Below, piece after piece: positions 7,629 through 14,740 of a stretch of 29,730 nt of DNA (position 1 is its first letter; each line of letters begins with the position of its first letter). Source of the stretch: Burkholderiaceae bacterium (GTDB lineage: Bacteria > Pseudomonadota > Gammaproteobacteria > Burkholderiales > Burkholderiaceae_E); the NCBI GenBank assembly GCA_019428955.1, contig JAHYJF010000008.1, forward strand, positions 1-29,730, in the 5' to 3' direction. The translations under genes were made by a program, and so were the position numbers. The notes under the pieces were generated by a model that had not been told where the DNA came from, searched no databases, and saw nothing but the letters and a program-made list of their open reading frames with translations.

Positions 7629-7950
7629 TTGGCAGCGACACAGGTGACAAATCATGAAAATAGCTTGCTACCCGACCAGGCCAAAGCTTTGCTCCTGCTG
7701 GCGTCTCGGCCAACAGGACAAGCCGTGCGTCTGACACGGCAATTGCACATAGAATGCTCCCGAAAAGGGGTTGGCGATTTCGACCTCTCCAAGATCAACC
7801 TGGGGTACTGGAACCGTGCCCGAGACTCAGCCAAGGCAACCGAACTGGATCTGGTCGCCATGGACAAAGACAGAAAGTGCATCCTCAGCAGCTCCAGCCG
7901 CGCGGGGGCAACTGCTGCCCCTGACTCCGCGTTCGGAATGAAATGCTCCC
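7629..7950 (+). pseudogene. Possible remnant of an ATPase/DUF234-type protein
   Basis: There is no intact gene in this stretch. One open frame contains GYWNRARDSAKATELDLVAM followed by DKDRKCIL, which resembles the C-terminal DUF234 (nuclease-like) segment of COG1672 ATPases, where a YW-x-R and an E-[IL]-D-[IL]-VA motif precede a charged turn. The rest matches nothing I recognise, and the frame runs on into an unrelated antitoxin remnant. Similarity is by eye only. Confidence 0.3.
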
Positions 7951-7977
7951 GCGTGCATTTGCCGATACATTTGCGCA

Positions 7978-8064
7978 ATGATCCAACCCAAATCCGAACG
8001 TATCGACGCGTGCACCAGCGCTCCGGTGAAGCAACTGCTCTCCGAGCCGGGGGCGCTTGGTTGA
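7978..8064 (+). pseudogene. TacA-type (DUF1778) antitoxin with internal deletion
   Basis: A 28-codon frame whose first part, KSERIDACTSAPVKQLL, matches the start of the intact TacA-like antitoxin at 12114-12392 (KSERIDVRASAPVKQLL), and whose end, SEPGALG-stop, matches that protein's end (AEPGRLG-stop). About 64 residues between are missing, in frame. The junction lies at similar QLL/KLL-coding bases, suggesting a microhomology deletion. It has no partner toxin and is presumably non-functional, though a DNA-binding N-terminus might survive. Confidence 0.7.
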
Positions 8065-8103
8065 ACTTGCATGGTTACGAGCCGCGACACCACCCGGCAG
8101 AAC

Positions 8104-8265
8104 TTAGGGGCCGATGTGTCCGTGTGGTCTGAGCGAGGCGCCGGCGTGCGACGCCTTGCGGAATTCGACCCCGGCAAGTTCGATTGCGCGCTCGCTCAGG
8201 AGATACTCGGGTGACACCTTCAAGACCTTCGCCAGAGCGAGCAGGATGGTGGATCCAGGAATCAT
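8104..8265 (-). pseudogene. Fragment of an XRE-type regulator
   Basis: A 53-codon frame reading STILLALAKVLKVSPEYLL then SERAIELAGVEFRKA. This is the last helix of an XRE helix-turn-helix and the linker seen in regulators paired with ImmA/IrrE-type peptidases. The N-terminal DNA-reading helices and the rest of the protein are absent, so this is a remnant. Recognition is by motif only. Confidence 0.5.
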
Positions 8266-8387
8266 TTCGTCCCGCACTGGCCGATCGCTTGAGCTGATAC
8301 CTGCGCCTGGATCGCTGCCTCCAGGTCTCTCGCGGGGTTCTATCCGCCATAGGCATTTCCCGTTGCAGTCGGCAGCATGATGGACTA

Positions 8388-8405
8388 AACTAAGAAAACT
8401 TAGTT
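8388..8405. promoter_or_regulatory. Palindromic operator of phd-vapC module
   Basis: A perfect inverted repeat AACTAAG-(AAAA)-CTTAGTT ends 15 bp before the antitoxin start. It is the expected binding site of a Phd/YefM-type antitoxin dimer. Its 7-4-7 layout equals that of the parDE operator at 274-291. Confidence 0.6.
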
Positions 8406-8420
8406 CGTTAGAGGTATGCC

Positions 8421-8666
8421 ATGCGCACCGTCAACATCCACGAGGCTAAGACGCACCTGTCGCGGCTGGTTGAAGATGCCGCCAAGGGTGAGTCCTTTGT
8501 CATTGCCAAAGCCGGGCGCCCGCTGGTCAAGGTCATCGCGCTCGATGCGCCCACCGGCGGGCAGCTTCGGCGCCTGGGGTTCATGGTCGGTGAGATCGCA
8601 GTCCCAGACGATTTTGATCGGATGGGCAGTGCCGAGATCGAACGCTTGTTCGGTGATGACGCATGA
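8421..8666 (+). CDS. Phd/YefM-family antitoxin
   Basis: An 81-residue antitoxin. The N-terminus MRTVNIHEAKTHLSRLVEDA, then GESFVIAKAGRPLVKVI, is the classic Phd/YefM DNA-binding fold. The C-terminal acidic tail (DDFDRMGSAEIERLFGDDA) is the toxin-binding part typical of Phd antitoxins paired with PIN toxins. Its TGA overlaps the toxin ATG by 4 bp. It likely represses through the palindrome at 8388-8405. Confidence 0.92.
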   Translation: MRTVNIHEAKTHLSRLVEDAAKGESFVIAKAGRPLVKVIALDAPTGGQLRRLGFMVGEIAVPDDFDRMGSAEIERLFGDDA

Positions 8667-9049
8667 AATTGCTGCTCGACACGCATCTGCTGCTCTGGGC
8701 TGCGGGTCAACCCGAGCGTCTGTCGAGCGCCGCGCGCACGCTAATCGGCGATGCGCAAAATGAGTTGCTGTTCAGCTCCGCAAGCATTTGGGAGGTCTCG
8801 ATCAAGCGCGGACTCGGCCGGGCTGATTTCCGTGTCGACCCGCGCCTGCTGCGCCGCGGCTTGCTCGACAACGGCTACGGCGAGGTGCCCATCACCAGCG
8901 AACACGCCGCTTCCCTCGATGGCTTGCCGCCGATCCACAAGGACCCATTCGACCGGATCCTGGTGGCGCAAGCAATGGTCGAGGGCATCACGCTGCTGAC
9001 CACCGACCCGCTGGTGGCGCAGTATCCCGGGCCGGTTCGCGGGGTTTAG
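8663..9049 (+). CDS. vapC: PIN-domain ribonuclease toxin (VapC family)
   Basis: A 128-residue PIN-domain RNase with all acidic positions visible: Asp6 in LLLDTHLLLW, Glu in SASIWEVSIK, Asp in KDPFDRILVAQA, and Asp in LLTTDP. The length is normal. It overlaps the Phd-type antitoxin by ATGA. An aminotransferase gene follows 39 bp after the stop, with its own good ribosome site. Confidence 0.93.
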   Translation: MKLLLDTHLLLWAAGQPERLSSAARTLIGDAQNELLFSSASIWEVSIKRGLGRADFRVDPRLLRRGLLDNGYGEVPITSEHAASLDGLPPIHKDPFDRILVAQAMVEGITLLTTDPLVAQYPGPVRGV

Positions 9050-9088
9050 GATTGTCGTGGCAGGCCATGACTTAATCCGGAGGTGACC

Positions 9089-10411
9089 GTGAACGACCAG
9101 ACCAGCCATCCCACCCTCGAACGGGCCCTCGCCGCCTCGCTGGCTCGCTACACCGAGCGCAACCCCGAGAGCGCGCGCCTGCACGCGGCGGCCTCCGAGG
9201 TGATGCCGGGCGGCAACACCCGCACCGTGCTCTTCTATCCGCCGTTCCCGCTCTATATGGTGCGCGGCGAGGGTTGCCGGCTGTGGGACGCCGACGGCCA
9301 CGCCTACCTCGATGCGCTGGGCGAATACACCGCTGGCCTCTACGGTCACTCCCACCCGGTGATCCGGCGCGCGCTCGAGGAAGTCTTGAAGGGCGGCATG
9401 AATCTCTCCTCGCACACCGCCGGCGAGGCGGCGCTGGCGCGCGAACTGCGCCGCCGCTTCCCGGTGCTCGAGCTGCTGCGCTTCACCAATTCGGGCACCG
9501 AGGCCAACCTGCTCGCGCTTTCGGTGGCCTGCGCCCACACCGCGCGGCGCAAGATCCTGGTCTTCGATGGGGCCTACCACGGCGGCGTGCTGACCTTCGG
9601 CGGCGGTGGCTCGCCCGTCAACGTGCCCCACGACTTCCTTGTTGCGCAGTACAACGACCTGGCTTCGGCCCGTGCGCTCGCCACCGCCCACGCCGGCGAA
9701 CTCGCCGCGATCCTGGTCGAGCCGATGCTGGGTTCGGGCGGCTGCATCCCGGGCGATCCCGCCTTCCTCGCCGGGCTGCGCGCGCTCGCCGACGAGACCG
9801 GCGCGTTGCTGATCTTCGACGAGGTGATGACTTCGCGCCTGTCGCCGGGCGGGCGTCAGGCGCTGCTCGGAATCAAGCCCGACCTCACCACGCTCGGCAA
9901 GTATTTCGGCGGCGGGGTGTCGTTCGGGGCCTTTGGGGGGCGCGCCGACGTGATGGAACGCTTCGACCCGCGCCGCCCCGACGCGCTCGCCCATGCCGGC
10001 ACCTTCAACAACAACGTGCTCACCATGGCCGCCGGTCTCGCCGGCCTGGAGCAAGTGCTCACACCCGCCGCGTTGACCGCCCTCAATGAGCGCGGCGAGC
10101 AGCTGCGCGCCGCCGCCAACGAGCTTTTCGCGCGCCGCGGCGTGGCGCTGCAGTTCAGCGGCATCGGCTCGCTGATGAACCTGCACGCCACCGACCGGCC
10201 CATTTCGCGCCCCGCGGATCTTGTCGGGGCCGATGCGCGCGTCAAGGAGCTGGTCTTCCATGAGCTCCTCGCCCGCGGCGTCTATATGGCGCGGCGCGGT
10301 TTCGTCGCGCTCTCGCTGCCCTTTGGCGAGGCCGAGATCGCCGAGTTCCTGGCGACGTTGGAGGCGGTGGTGGGGGAGTGGAAGGGGGTGCTGCCGGAGC
10401 GCTCCGCCTAG
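9089..10411 (+). CDS. Class III PLP aminotransferase, glutamate-1-semialdehyde aminomutase-like
   Basis: A 440-residue fold-type I PLP enzyme. Visible are PGGNTRTVLF, the cofactor-contacting SGTEANLLAL, the PLP pyridine-binding LLIFDEVMTSR (Asp244) and the Schiff-base Lys271 in TTLGKYFGGG. It resembles glutamate-1-semialdehyde 2,1-aminomutase, but the substrate loops differ and the context is not tetrapyrrole synthesis; many relatives are amino-acid aminotransferases, racemases or sugar-acid aminotransferases. GTG 9089 is chosen because CCGGAGG sits 5 bp before it. It may serve the polysaccharide locus or be unrelated cargo. Confidence 0.8.
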   Translation: MNDQTSHPTLERALAASLARYTERNPESARLHAAASEVMPGGNTRTVLFYPPFPLYMVRGEGCRLWDADGHAYLDALGEYTAGLYGHSHPVIRRALEEVLKGGMNLSSHTAGEAALARELRRRFPVLELLRFTNSGTEANLLALSVACAHTARRKILVFDGAYHGGVLTFGGGGSPVNVPHDFLVAQYNDLASARALATAHAGELAAILVEPMLGSGGCIPGDPAFLAGLRALADETGALLIFDEVMTSRLSPGGRQALLGIKPDLTTLGKYFGGGVSFGAFGGRADVMERFDPRRPDALAHAGTFNNNVLTMAAGLAGLEQVLTPAALTALNERGEQLRAAANELFARRGVALQFSGIGSLMNLHATDRPISRPADLVGADARVKELVFHELLARGVYMARRGFVALSLPFGEAEIAEFLATLEAVVGEWKGVLPERSA

Positions 10412-10513
10412 GCCAAGTGGATCGCCCATAGTCTTCGCCGTGCGAGGGCCAATCGCGCTACGCTTGACCCGATTCCGCCTTCGCTCGGCTTGCGGCAACT
10501 GCAGGTGAGGACT

Positions 10514-10534
10514 ATATTCGGACCATATTTGGAC
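10514..10534. promoter_or_regulatory. Tandem operator repeats before yefM-relE module
   Basis: ATATTCGGAC and ATATTTGGAC start 11 bp apart, one DNA helical turn, ending 11 bp before the antitoxin start. Same-face spacing suits side-by-side binding of antitoxin dimers. The 134-bp gap before the gene shows nothing else. Confidence 0.45.
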
Positions 10535-10545
10535 GTAGGGGCGCA

Positions 10546-10821
10546 ATGCGTTATTCATCCCAGGTAAAACCGATCAGCTACCTCAAGGCCAATGCCGCGG
10601 GCGTGCTGCGGCAGTTGGCAGATCAGCGTGAACCAATGGTCATCACCCAGAACGGCGAGGCCAAGGCGGTCATCCAGGACGTGGCATCCTGGGAGGAGAC
10701 GCAGGAAACGCTGGCGCTGCTGAAGATTCTCGCCTTGGGCAACCAGGAAATCGAAGCCGGTAAGGTCCGCCCATTGGCTCACGTGGCGGCACGCCTGCGA
10801 GCACAACACAAGGCGGAGTAG
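10546..10821 (+). CDS. YefM/Phd-family antitoxin
   Basis: A 91-residue antitoxin beginning with the fold PISYLKANAAGVLRQLADQR, then EPMVITQNGEAKAVIQDV, the hallmark of Phd/YefM, followed by SWEETQETLALLKILALG, which marks the subgroup paired with RelE/ParE toxins. The last base of its TAG is the first base of the toxin GTG. Confidence 0.92.
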   Translation: MRYSSQVKPISYLKANAAGVLRQLADQREPMVITQNGEAKAVIQDVASWEETQETLALLKILALGNQEIEAGKVRPLAHVAARLRAQHKAE

Positions 10822-11153
10822 TGTCCGCGCCGCCTTTCGAGGTTCTGCTGACGGCAGGGGCGGAGCAGGATCTGGAGTCAATCTGCCAGTACATCGCGCA
10901 ATTCGATTCCCCTGCCCAAGCCGATCATGTGCTCGAACAGCTGGTGCGGGCAGCACAGAAGCTGGCGACCTATCCTGAGCGGGGCGGCCACCCGAAGGAA
11001 CTCCTCGCGCTGGGCATCCGTGAATACCGGCAAGTGGCGTTCAAGCCGTATCGCATCATCTACCGCGTGCTCGGGAACAAGGTCTATGTGAGCCTGATCG
11101 CAGACGGGCGGCGCGACCTGCAGTCGCTGCTGGCGCGTCGACTGCTGCGATGA
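10821..11153 (+). CDS. RelE/ParE-family toxin
   Basis: A 110-residue toxin with the common pattern AEQDLESICQYIAQFDSPAQA, the middle LATYPERGGHPKELLALGIREYRQV, and the strand YRIIYRVLGNKVYVSLIADGRRDLQSLL, typical of the plasmid-stabilisation ParE/RelE group. Translation starts at GTG 10821, sharing one base with the antitoxin stop. Its own TGA overlaps the ATG of the VanZ-like gene by 4 bp. Confidence 0.92.
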   Translation: MSAPPFEVLLTAGAEQDLESICQYIAQFDSPAQADHVLEQLVRAAQKLATYPERGGHPKELLALGIREYRQVAFKPYRIIYRVLGNKVYVSLIADGRRDLQSLLARRLLR

Positions 11154-11497
11154 CCCCCACCCCCGCACTTTCCCGCACCCTCTTCTGGCTTTGTTGCGCC
11201 GGCTTCACGGTGCTGGCGCTTGTCCCGACGCCCTACCTGCCGCCGAACGTCTTCAATTGGTGGGACAAGGCGGAGCACGCGCTGGCCTTTGCGGCCATGG
11301 GAGGGCTCGGTCTGCTCGCGTATCCGCGCCGCTGGCCCCGGGTGTTGCTCGGCTTGCTTGCGTTTGGCGCCGTGATCGAGCTCGCCCAGGCGGGCACCGG
11401 CTGGCGCAGCGCCGAGTGGGGCGACTGGCTGGGCGATGCGGTTGGGCTGGCAGCGGCCTGGCTGGTGCTGCGTATGTGGGCCGCGGCGAAGCATTGA
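11150..11497 (+). CDS. VanZ-like membrane protein
   Basis: A 115-residue integral membrane protein with about four hydrophobic segments and the conserved VanZ-type acidic/His spacing: WWDKAEHALAFAAMG, then AVIELAQAGTGWRSAEWGDWLGDAVG. VanZ-like proteins are common near envelope polysaccharide genes; their biochemical role is not settled. ATG 11150 overlaps the toxin stop (ATGA), so it is probably co-translated with the relE-type toxin. Confidence 0.85.
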   Translation: MTPTPALSRTLFWLCCAGFTVLALVPTPYLPPNVFNWWDKAEHALAFAAMGGLGLLAYPRRWPRVLLGLLAFGAVIELAQAGTGWRSAEWGDWLGDAVGLAAAWLVLRMWAAAKH

Positions 11498-11522
11498 CAG
11501 CACGTACGGTTCTACGTACGCT
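11494..11522 (+). promoter_or_regulatory. Promoter and repeated operator of yefM-yoeB module
   Basis: TTGACA at 11494-11499, a 17-bp spacer and TACGCT at 11517-11522 form a plausible promoter. ACGTACG occurs at 11502-11508 and 11514-11520, each containing the self-complementary CGTACG, covering the spacer and -10. This suits repression by the antitoxin-toxin complex. The -35 overlaps the end of the VanZ-like gene. Confidence 0.55.
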
Positions 11523-11542
11523 TGCGCCAACTGGAGTAACTG

Positions 11543-11785
11543 ATGGCCACCCTGACAGCCAGCGAAGCGCGCGCAAGACTGTACCGCCTGATCGACCAGG
11601 CGACTGAATCCCACCAGCCGATTCACATCACCGGCAGGCGTGGCGGCGCCGTGCTCGTTGCCGAGGAAGATTGGCACGCTATCCAGGAAACGCTCTACCT
11701 GCTCTCGGTCCCGGGAATGCGTGAATCGATCAAGGAGGGGATGGCCGAGCCGCTCGCGGAAAGCGCCAGGGAACTTGACTGGTGA
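11543..11785 (+). CDS. YefM/Phd-family antitoxin
   Basis: An 80-residue antitoxin with TASEARARLYRLIDQATESH and IHITGRRGGAVLVAEEDWHAIQETLYLL, the exact YefM layout, and a C-terminal segment GMRESIKEGMAEPLAES that threads onto YoeB toxins. GAGTAA precedes the ATG. Its stop overlaps the toxin start as GTGA. Confidence 0.93.
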   Translation: MATLTASEARARLYRLIDQATESHQPIHITGRRGGAVLVAEEDWHAIQETLYLLSVPGMRESIKEGMAEPLAESARELDW

Positions 11786-12045
11786 GTTGGCAGCTGGTCT
11801 ACGCCAGGCAGGCGCAGAAGGATGCGCGCAAGATAGCGGAGGCGGGCCTGCGACCCCGAGTCGAGGAAATGCTCGCGATGCTGGCCAGGGATCCGTTCGG
11901 CAATCCACCCCTTAACGAGAAGTTGGTGGGCGATCTCGTCGGCGCGTATTCGCGCCGTATCAACATCCAGCACCGTCTGGTATACGAGGTGTTCAAGGAA
12001 GAGCGCGTCGTCCGCGTGCTGCGCATGTGGACCCATTACGAATGA
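11782..12045 (+). CDS. yoeB: YoeB/Txe-family mRNA interferase toxin
   Basis: An 87-residue toxin: SWQLVYARQAQKDARKIAEAG, DPFGNPPLNEKLVGDLVGAYSRRINIQHRLVYEV and the ending VVRVLRMWTHYE are diagnostic for the YoeB/Txe family, with the catalytic Glu, His and Tyr near the end of the fold present. It starts at GTG 11782 inside the antitoxin stop. The next module begins 68 bp later. Confidence 0.94.
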   Translation: MSWQLVYARQAQKDARKIAEAGLRPRVEEMLAMLARDPFGNPPLNEKLVGDLVGAYSRRINIQHRLVYEVFKEERVVRVLRMWTHYE

Positions 12046-12113
12046 ATGCCGAGTGCTTGTCAGTACATTGTCCGGACGTTATGATGGACGAATCAACCTC
12101 AAGGGAACCCGCC

Positions 12114-12392
12114 GTGACGACCGCCATCCGCTCCAAATCCGAACGCATTGACGTGCGCGCCAGCGCCCCCGTGAAGCAATTGCTTCAGGAGGCCGCCCGC
12201 GCCGCCCACAAGAACGTCAGCGAGTTTCTGCTCGACGCCGGCATCGTCGCGGCGAACCAGACCCTGGCCGAGCGCTTGCGCTTCGAGTTGTCGCCGGCGC
12301 AGTGGCAGGAATTTCAGCGCGCGCTCGATCAGCCCGTGGGCAGCAAGCCGAAGTTGCGCAAGTTGCTTGCGGAACCGGGGCGGCTTGGTTGA
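12114..12392 (+). CDS. TacA-type antitoxin (DUF1778)
   Basis: A 92-residue ribbon-helix-helix antitoxin: RSKSERIDVRASAPVKQLL, then EAARAAHKNVSEFLLDAGI, followed by the toxin-binding tail ELSPAQWQEFQRALDQPV and LRKLLAEPGRLG. GTG 12114 is preferred because AAGGGA lies 7 bp before it; an in-frame ATG at 12081 has no good ribosome site. An 8-bp palindrome GTCCGGAC at 12070-12077 may be its operator. Its TGA overlaps the toxin TTG. A deleted relative lies at 7978-8064. Confidence 0.92.
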   Translation: MTTAIRSKSERIDVRASAPVKQLLQEAARAAHKNVSEFLLDAGIVAANQTLAERLRFELSPAQWQEFQRALDQPVGSKPKLRKLLAEPGRLG

Positions 12393-12901
12393 GTGCGCCG
12401 AAATACGAGTCGCTGCGCAAGCTGGCCGACTCCGACGCGGTCGCGTCATTTGATTGCGGTCAGCCGGCACTCAACGAGTTCCTGCATCGCTTTGCCCTGT
12501 CCAGCCAAAAGGCCAACAGCGCCCAAACCTACGTCTGCAACCATGCCGGAGCGGTGGTCGGGTTCTACAGCTTGGCGGTCGGAAGCGTTGAACCAGCCGC
12601 CGCCGCGGTTCGCGTTGCCAAGGGGTTGGCGCGGCATCCGGTTCCGGTCATGATCCTGGCCCGATTGGCGGTTGATCTTCAACACCAGCGCTCCGGGCTC
12701 GGCAAGGCTTTGCTCCGGAACGCGTTGCTGCGAACGGCGCAGGCCGCGGACATCGCCGGGATTCGTGCTTTACTGGTCCATGCCAAGGATGAGTCGGCGC
12801 AGCGGTGGAATCTGAGCTGGGAGTTCGAGCCCAGCGTGACGGACCCGTATCACTTGTTCCTTCTCCTCAAGGACCTCAAGGCAATGGTTGGCGACACATG
12901 A
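12389..12901 (+). CDS. TacT-type GNAT acetyltransferase toxin, catalytic Tyr apparently absent
   Basis: TacT toxins acetylate the amino group on aminoacyl-tRNAs. The 170-residue protein shows FDCGQPALNEFL at the N-terminus, the acetyl-CoA loop QRSGLGKALL near 100-109 (usually Q/R-x-x-G-x-G/A), DIAGIRALLVHAKDESA, and the closing TDPYHLFLLLKDL. TTG 12389 overlaps the antitoxin stop (TTGA). Where relatives read FYE before the last strand (Tyr140 in TacT), this protein reads WNL, so the catalytic Tyr is replaced by Asn near residue 141; the toxin may be weak or dead. Its own stop overlaps the next sugar epimerase (ATGA). Confidence 0.85.
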   Translation: MSAPKYESLRKLADSDAVASFDCGQPALNEFLHRFALSSQKANSAQTYVCNHAGAVVGFYSLAVGSVEPAAAAVRVAKGLARHPVPVMILARLAVDLQHQRSGLGKALLRNALLRTAQAADIAGIRALLVHAKDESAQRWNLSWEFEPSVTDPYHLFLLLKDLKAMVGDT

Positions 12902-13905
12902 AAATCCTCCTCACCGGCGCCGCCGGCTTTATCGGCATGCACACCACCGAGCGCCTGCTCGCGCGCGGCGACACCGTGGTCGGGCTCGACAACCTCAACG
13001 ACTACTACGACGTGCGCTTGAAGGAGGCGCGGCTCGCCCGTCTTATCCCGCACGCCAACTTCTCGTTCCACAAGCTCGACGTCGCCGATCGTGACGGCAT
13101 GAACGCGCTCTTTGCCGCCGAGCGGCCCGAGCGCGTGATTCACCTCGCGGCGCAAGCCGGGGTGCGCTATTCGCTCACCAACCCCCACGCCTACGTCGAG
13201 TCGAACATCGTGGGTTTCATGAACATCCTCGAGGGTTGCCGCCACCACGGTGTCGCGCACCTCGCCTACGCCAGCAGCTCGAGCGTCTATGGCGGCAACA
13301 CCGCGCTGCCCTTTGACGAGCACCAGAACCTCGATCACCCGATCAGCATGTACGCGGCCACCAAGAAGGCCAACGAGCTGATGGCCCATACCTACAGCCA
13401 TCTCTTCGCCCTGCCCACCACCGGGCTGCGCTTCTTCACGGTCTACGGCCCCTGGGGGCGGCCCGACATGGCGCTCTTCCTGTTCACCCGCGCGATCCTC
13501 GCGGGCGAGCCGATCGACGTCTTCAACAACGGCGAGATGGTGCGCGACTTCACCTACGTCGACGACATCGTCGAGGGGGTGATCCGCGTCACCGACAGGA
13601 TCGCCACCCCCGACCCGGGCTTCGACCCCGCGCGCCCCGACCCGGCCACCAGCAACGCGCCCTACCGGGTGTTCAACATCGGCAACAACCGCCCCACGCC
13701 GCTGATGGACTACATCGGTGCGCTCGAAGCTGCGCTCGGCGTCACCGCCCGGAAGAATTTCCTGCCGATGCAGTTGGGCGACGTGCCTGCTACCGCGGCC
13801 AATACCGATGCGCTCGACGCCTGGGTGGGCTTCAAGCCCGGCACCCGCGTGGTCGACGGCGTGGCCCGTTTTGTGGACTGGTACCGCGGCTACTACGGAA
13901 AATGA
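12898..13905 (+). CDS. UDP-glucuronate 4-epimerase (CapI/LspL type)
   Basis: A 335-residue extended short-chain dehydrogenase that interconverts UDP-glucuronate and UDP-galacturonate. The NAD motif GAAGFIG is at 7-13; the DNLNDYYDVRLKEARL segment is characteristic of UDP-GlcA 4-epimerases; the catalytic set is Ser127-129, Tyr152 and Lys156 in YAATKK. ATG 12898 overlaps the TacT stop, and its own stop overlaps rfbC (ATGA), so toxin and both epimerases are probably one translationally coupled unit. The substrate could be supplied by the ugd product at 15248. Confidence 0.9.
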   Translation: MKILLTGAAGFIGMHTTERLLARGDTVVGLDNLNDYYDVRLKEARLARLIPHANFSFHKLDVADRDGMNALFAAERPERVIHLAAQAGVRYSLTNPHAYVESNIVGFMNILEGCRHHGVAHLAYASSSSVYGGNTALPFDEHQNLDHPISMYAATKKANELMAHTYSHLFALPTTGLRFFTVYGPWGRPDMALFLFTRAILAGEPIDVFNNGEMVRDFTYVDDIVEGVIRVTDRIATPDPGFDPARPDPATSNAPYRVFNIGNNRPTPLMDYIGALEAALGVTARKNFLPMQLGDVPATAANTDALDAWVGFKPGTRVVDGVARFVDWYRGYYGK

Positions 13906-14450
13906 AGTTCACCCGCCTGGCCATTCCCGGCGTGGTGCTCATCGAGCCGCGCATCTTCGGCGACGAGCGCGGCTTCTTCTTCGAGAGCTGGAATCGCGCG
14001 GCTTTCCAGGCGGGCGCCGGGCTCGACGCCGAGTTCGTGCAGGACAGCCACTCGAAGTCCCGGCGCGGCGTGCTGCGCGGCCTGCACTACCAGTTGCCGC
14101 CCAGGGCGCAGGGCAAGCTGGTGCGGGTCATCGCCGGCGAAGTCTTTGATGTGGCCGTTGATCTGCGCCGCAGCTCGCCCACCTTCGGGAGCTGGGTCGG
14201 CGACCTGCTCTCGGCCGAAAACAGGCGCCAGCTCTGGATCCCGCCCGGTTTCGCCCACGGCTTCCTGACGCTCTCGGCGAGCGCCGAGTTCGTCTACAAG
14301 GCGACCGAGACCTACGCCCCCGGGCTCGAGCGCTGCATTCGCTGGGATGATCCGGCGCTCGCCATCAAGTGGCCGCTCGATGGGGCGCCGCTCGTGTCCG
14401 GGAAGGATGGTGCGGGGGTGGCGTTCGGCGCTGCGGAGTGTTTTGCCTGA
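13902..14450 (+). CDS. rfbC: dTDP-4-dehydrorhamnose 3,5-epimerase
   Basis: A 182-residue cupin enzyme of dTDP-L-rhamnose synthesis. The diagnostic segments are all present: IFGDERGFFFESWN, QDSHSKSRRGVLRGLHYQ with catalytic His62, VRVIAGEVFDVAVDLR, and PPGFAHGFLTLS followed by VYKATETY with the conserved Tyr132. The length is typical. It overlaps the epimerase by 4 bp. The other three rhamnose genes (rfbA, rfbB, rfbD) are not in this window, so they must lie elsewhere if the pathway is complete. Confidence 0.93.
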   Translation: MKFTRLAIPGVVLIEPRIFGDERGFFFESWNRAAFQAGAGLDAEFVQDSHSKSRRGVLRGLHYQLPPRAQGKLVRVIAGEVFDVAVDLRRSSPTFGSWVGDLLSAENRRQLWIPPGFAHGFLTLSASAEFVYKATETYAPGLERCIRWDDPALAIKWPLDGAPLVSGKDGAGVAFGAAECFA

Positions 14451-14467
14451 CGGCGGTTGGCCACCGT

Positions 14468-14740
14468 TTAACGGTGCTCGACTTTCTCCTGCAGCCACAC
14501 CTTGATGAGCGACTGGTAAGGGACATCGCGGGCGTTCGCCGCCGACTTGATCGCGTCGAGCAGGTGCTGAGGCAGGCGCAGCGAGATTGTCTTGGTTGAA
14601 GGTTTCAGGTTCGGCATGACGCCGGGTCGCGCCTTCGTCCAATCGAGATATTCGCTCGAGTCGCGGTCCTTGGCCTCCCAGAAGGCGCGTTCTTGCGCTT
14701 CGCCGCGAAATTTCGGCAACGGTTTAGATGGTTTGTTCAT
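14468..14740 (-). CDS. BrnA-type antitoxin, internal start within the BrnT-BrnA frame
   Basis: ATG 14740 is preceded on the minus strand by GGAAAGAAGGGCTT, a fair ribosome site, so a separate 90-residue antitoxin can be made from the same frame. The protein has the WTKARPG-x-MPNLKPSTKTISLRL layout of antitoxins paired with BrnT and a C-terminal ribbon-helix-helix ending VPYQSLIKVWLQEKVEHR. It would bind the operator at 15023-15043. Confidence 0.75.
   Translation of the reverse strand: MNKPSKPLPKFRGEAQERAFWEAKDRDSSEYLDWTKARPGVMPNLKPSTKTISLRLPQHLLDAIKSAANARDVPYQSLIKVWLQEKVEHR

Noticed and set aside
8741..10558. 605-codon minus-strand frame over vapC and the aminotransferase
   Set aside because: Lies antisense to two clear genes and reads as Gly/Arg/His-rich low-complexity sequence without motifs.
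14462..14476. CACCGTT-T-AACGGTG palindrome at the rfbC/brnA convergence as terminator
   Set aside because: A one-base loop cannot form a hairpin terminator and no T-tract follows; part of it is the brnA stop region.
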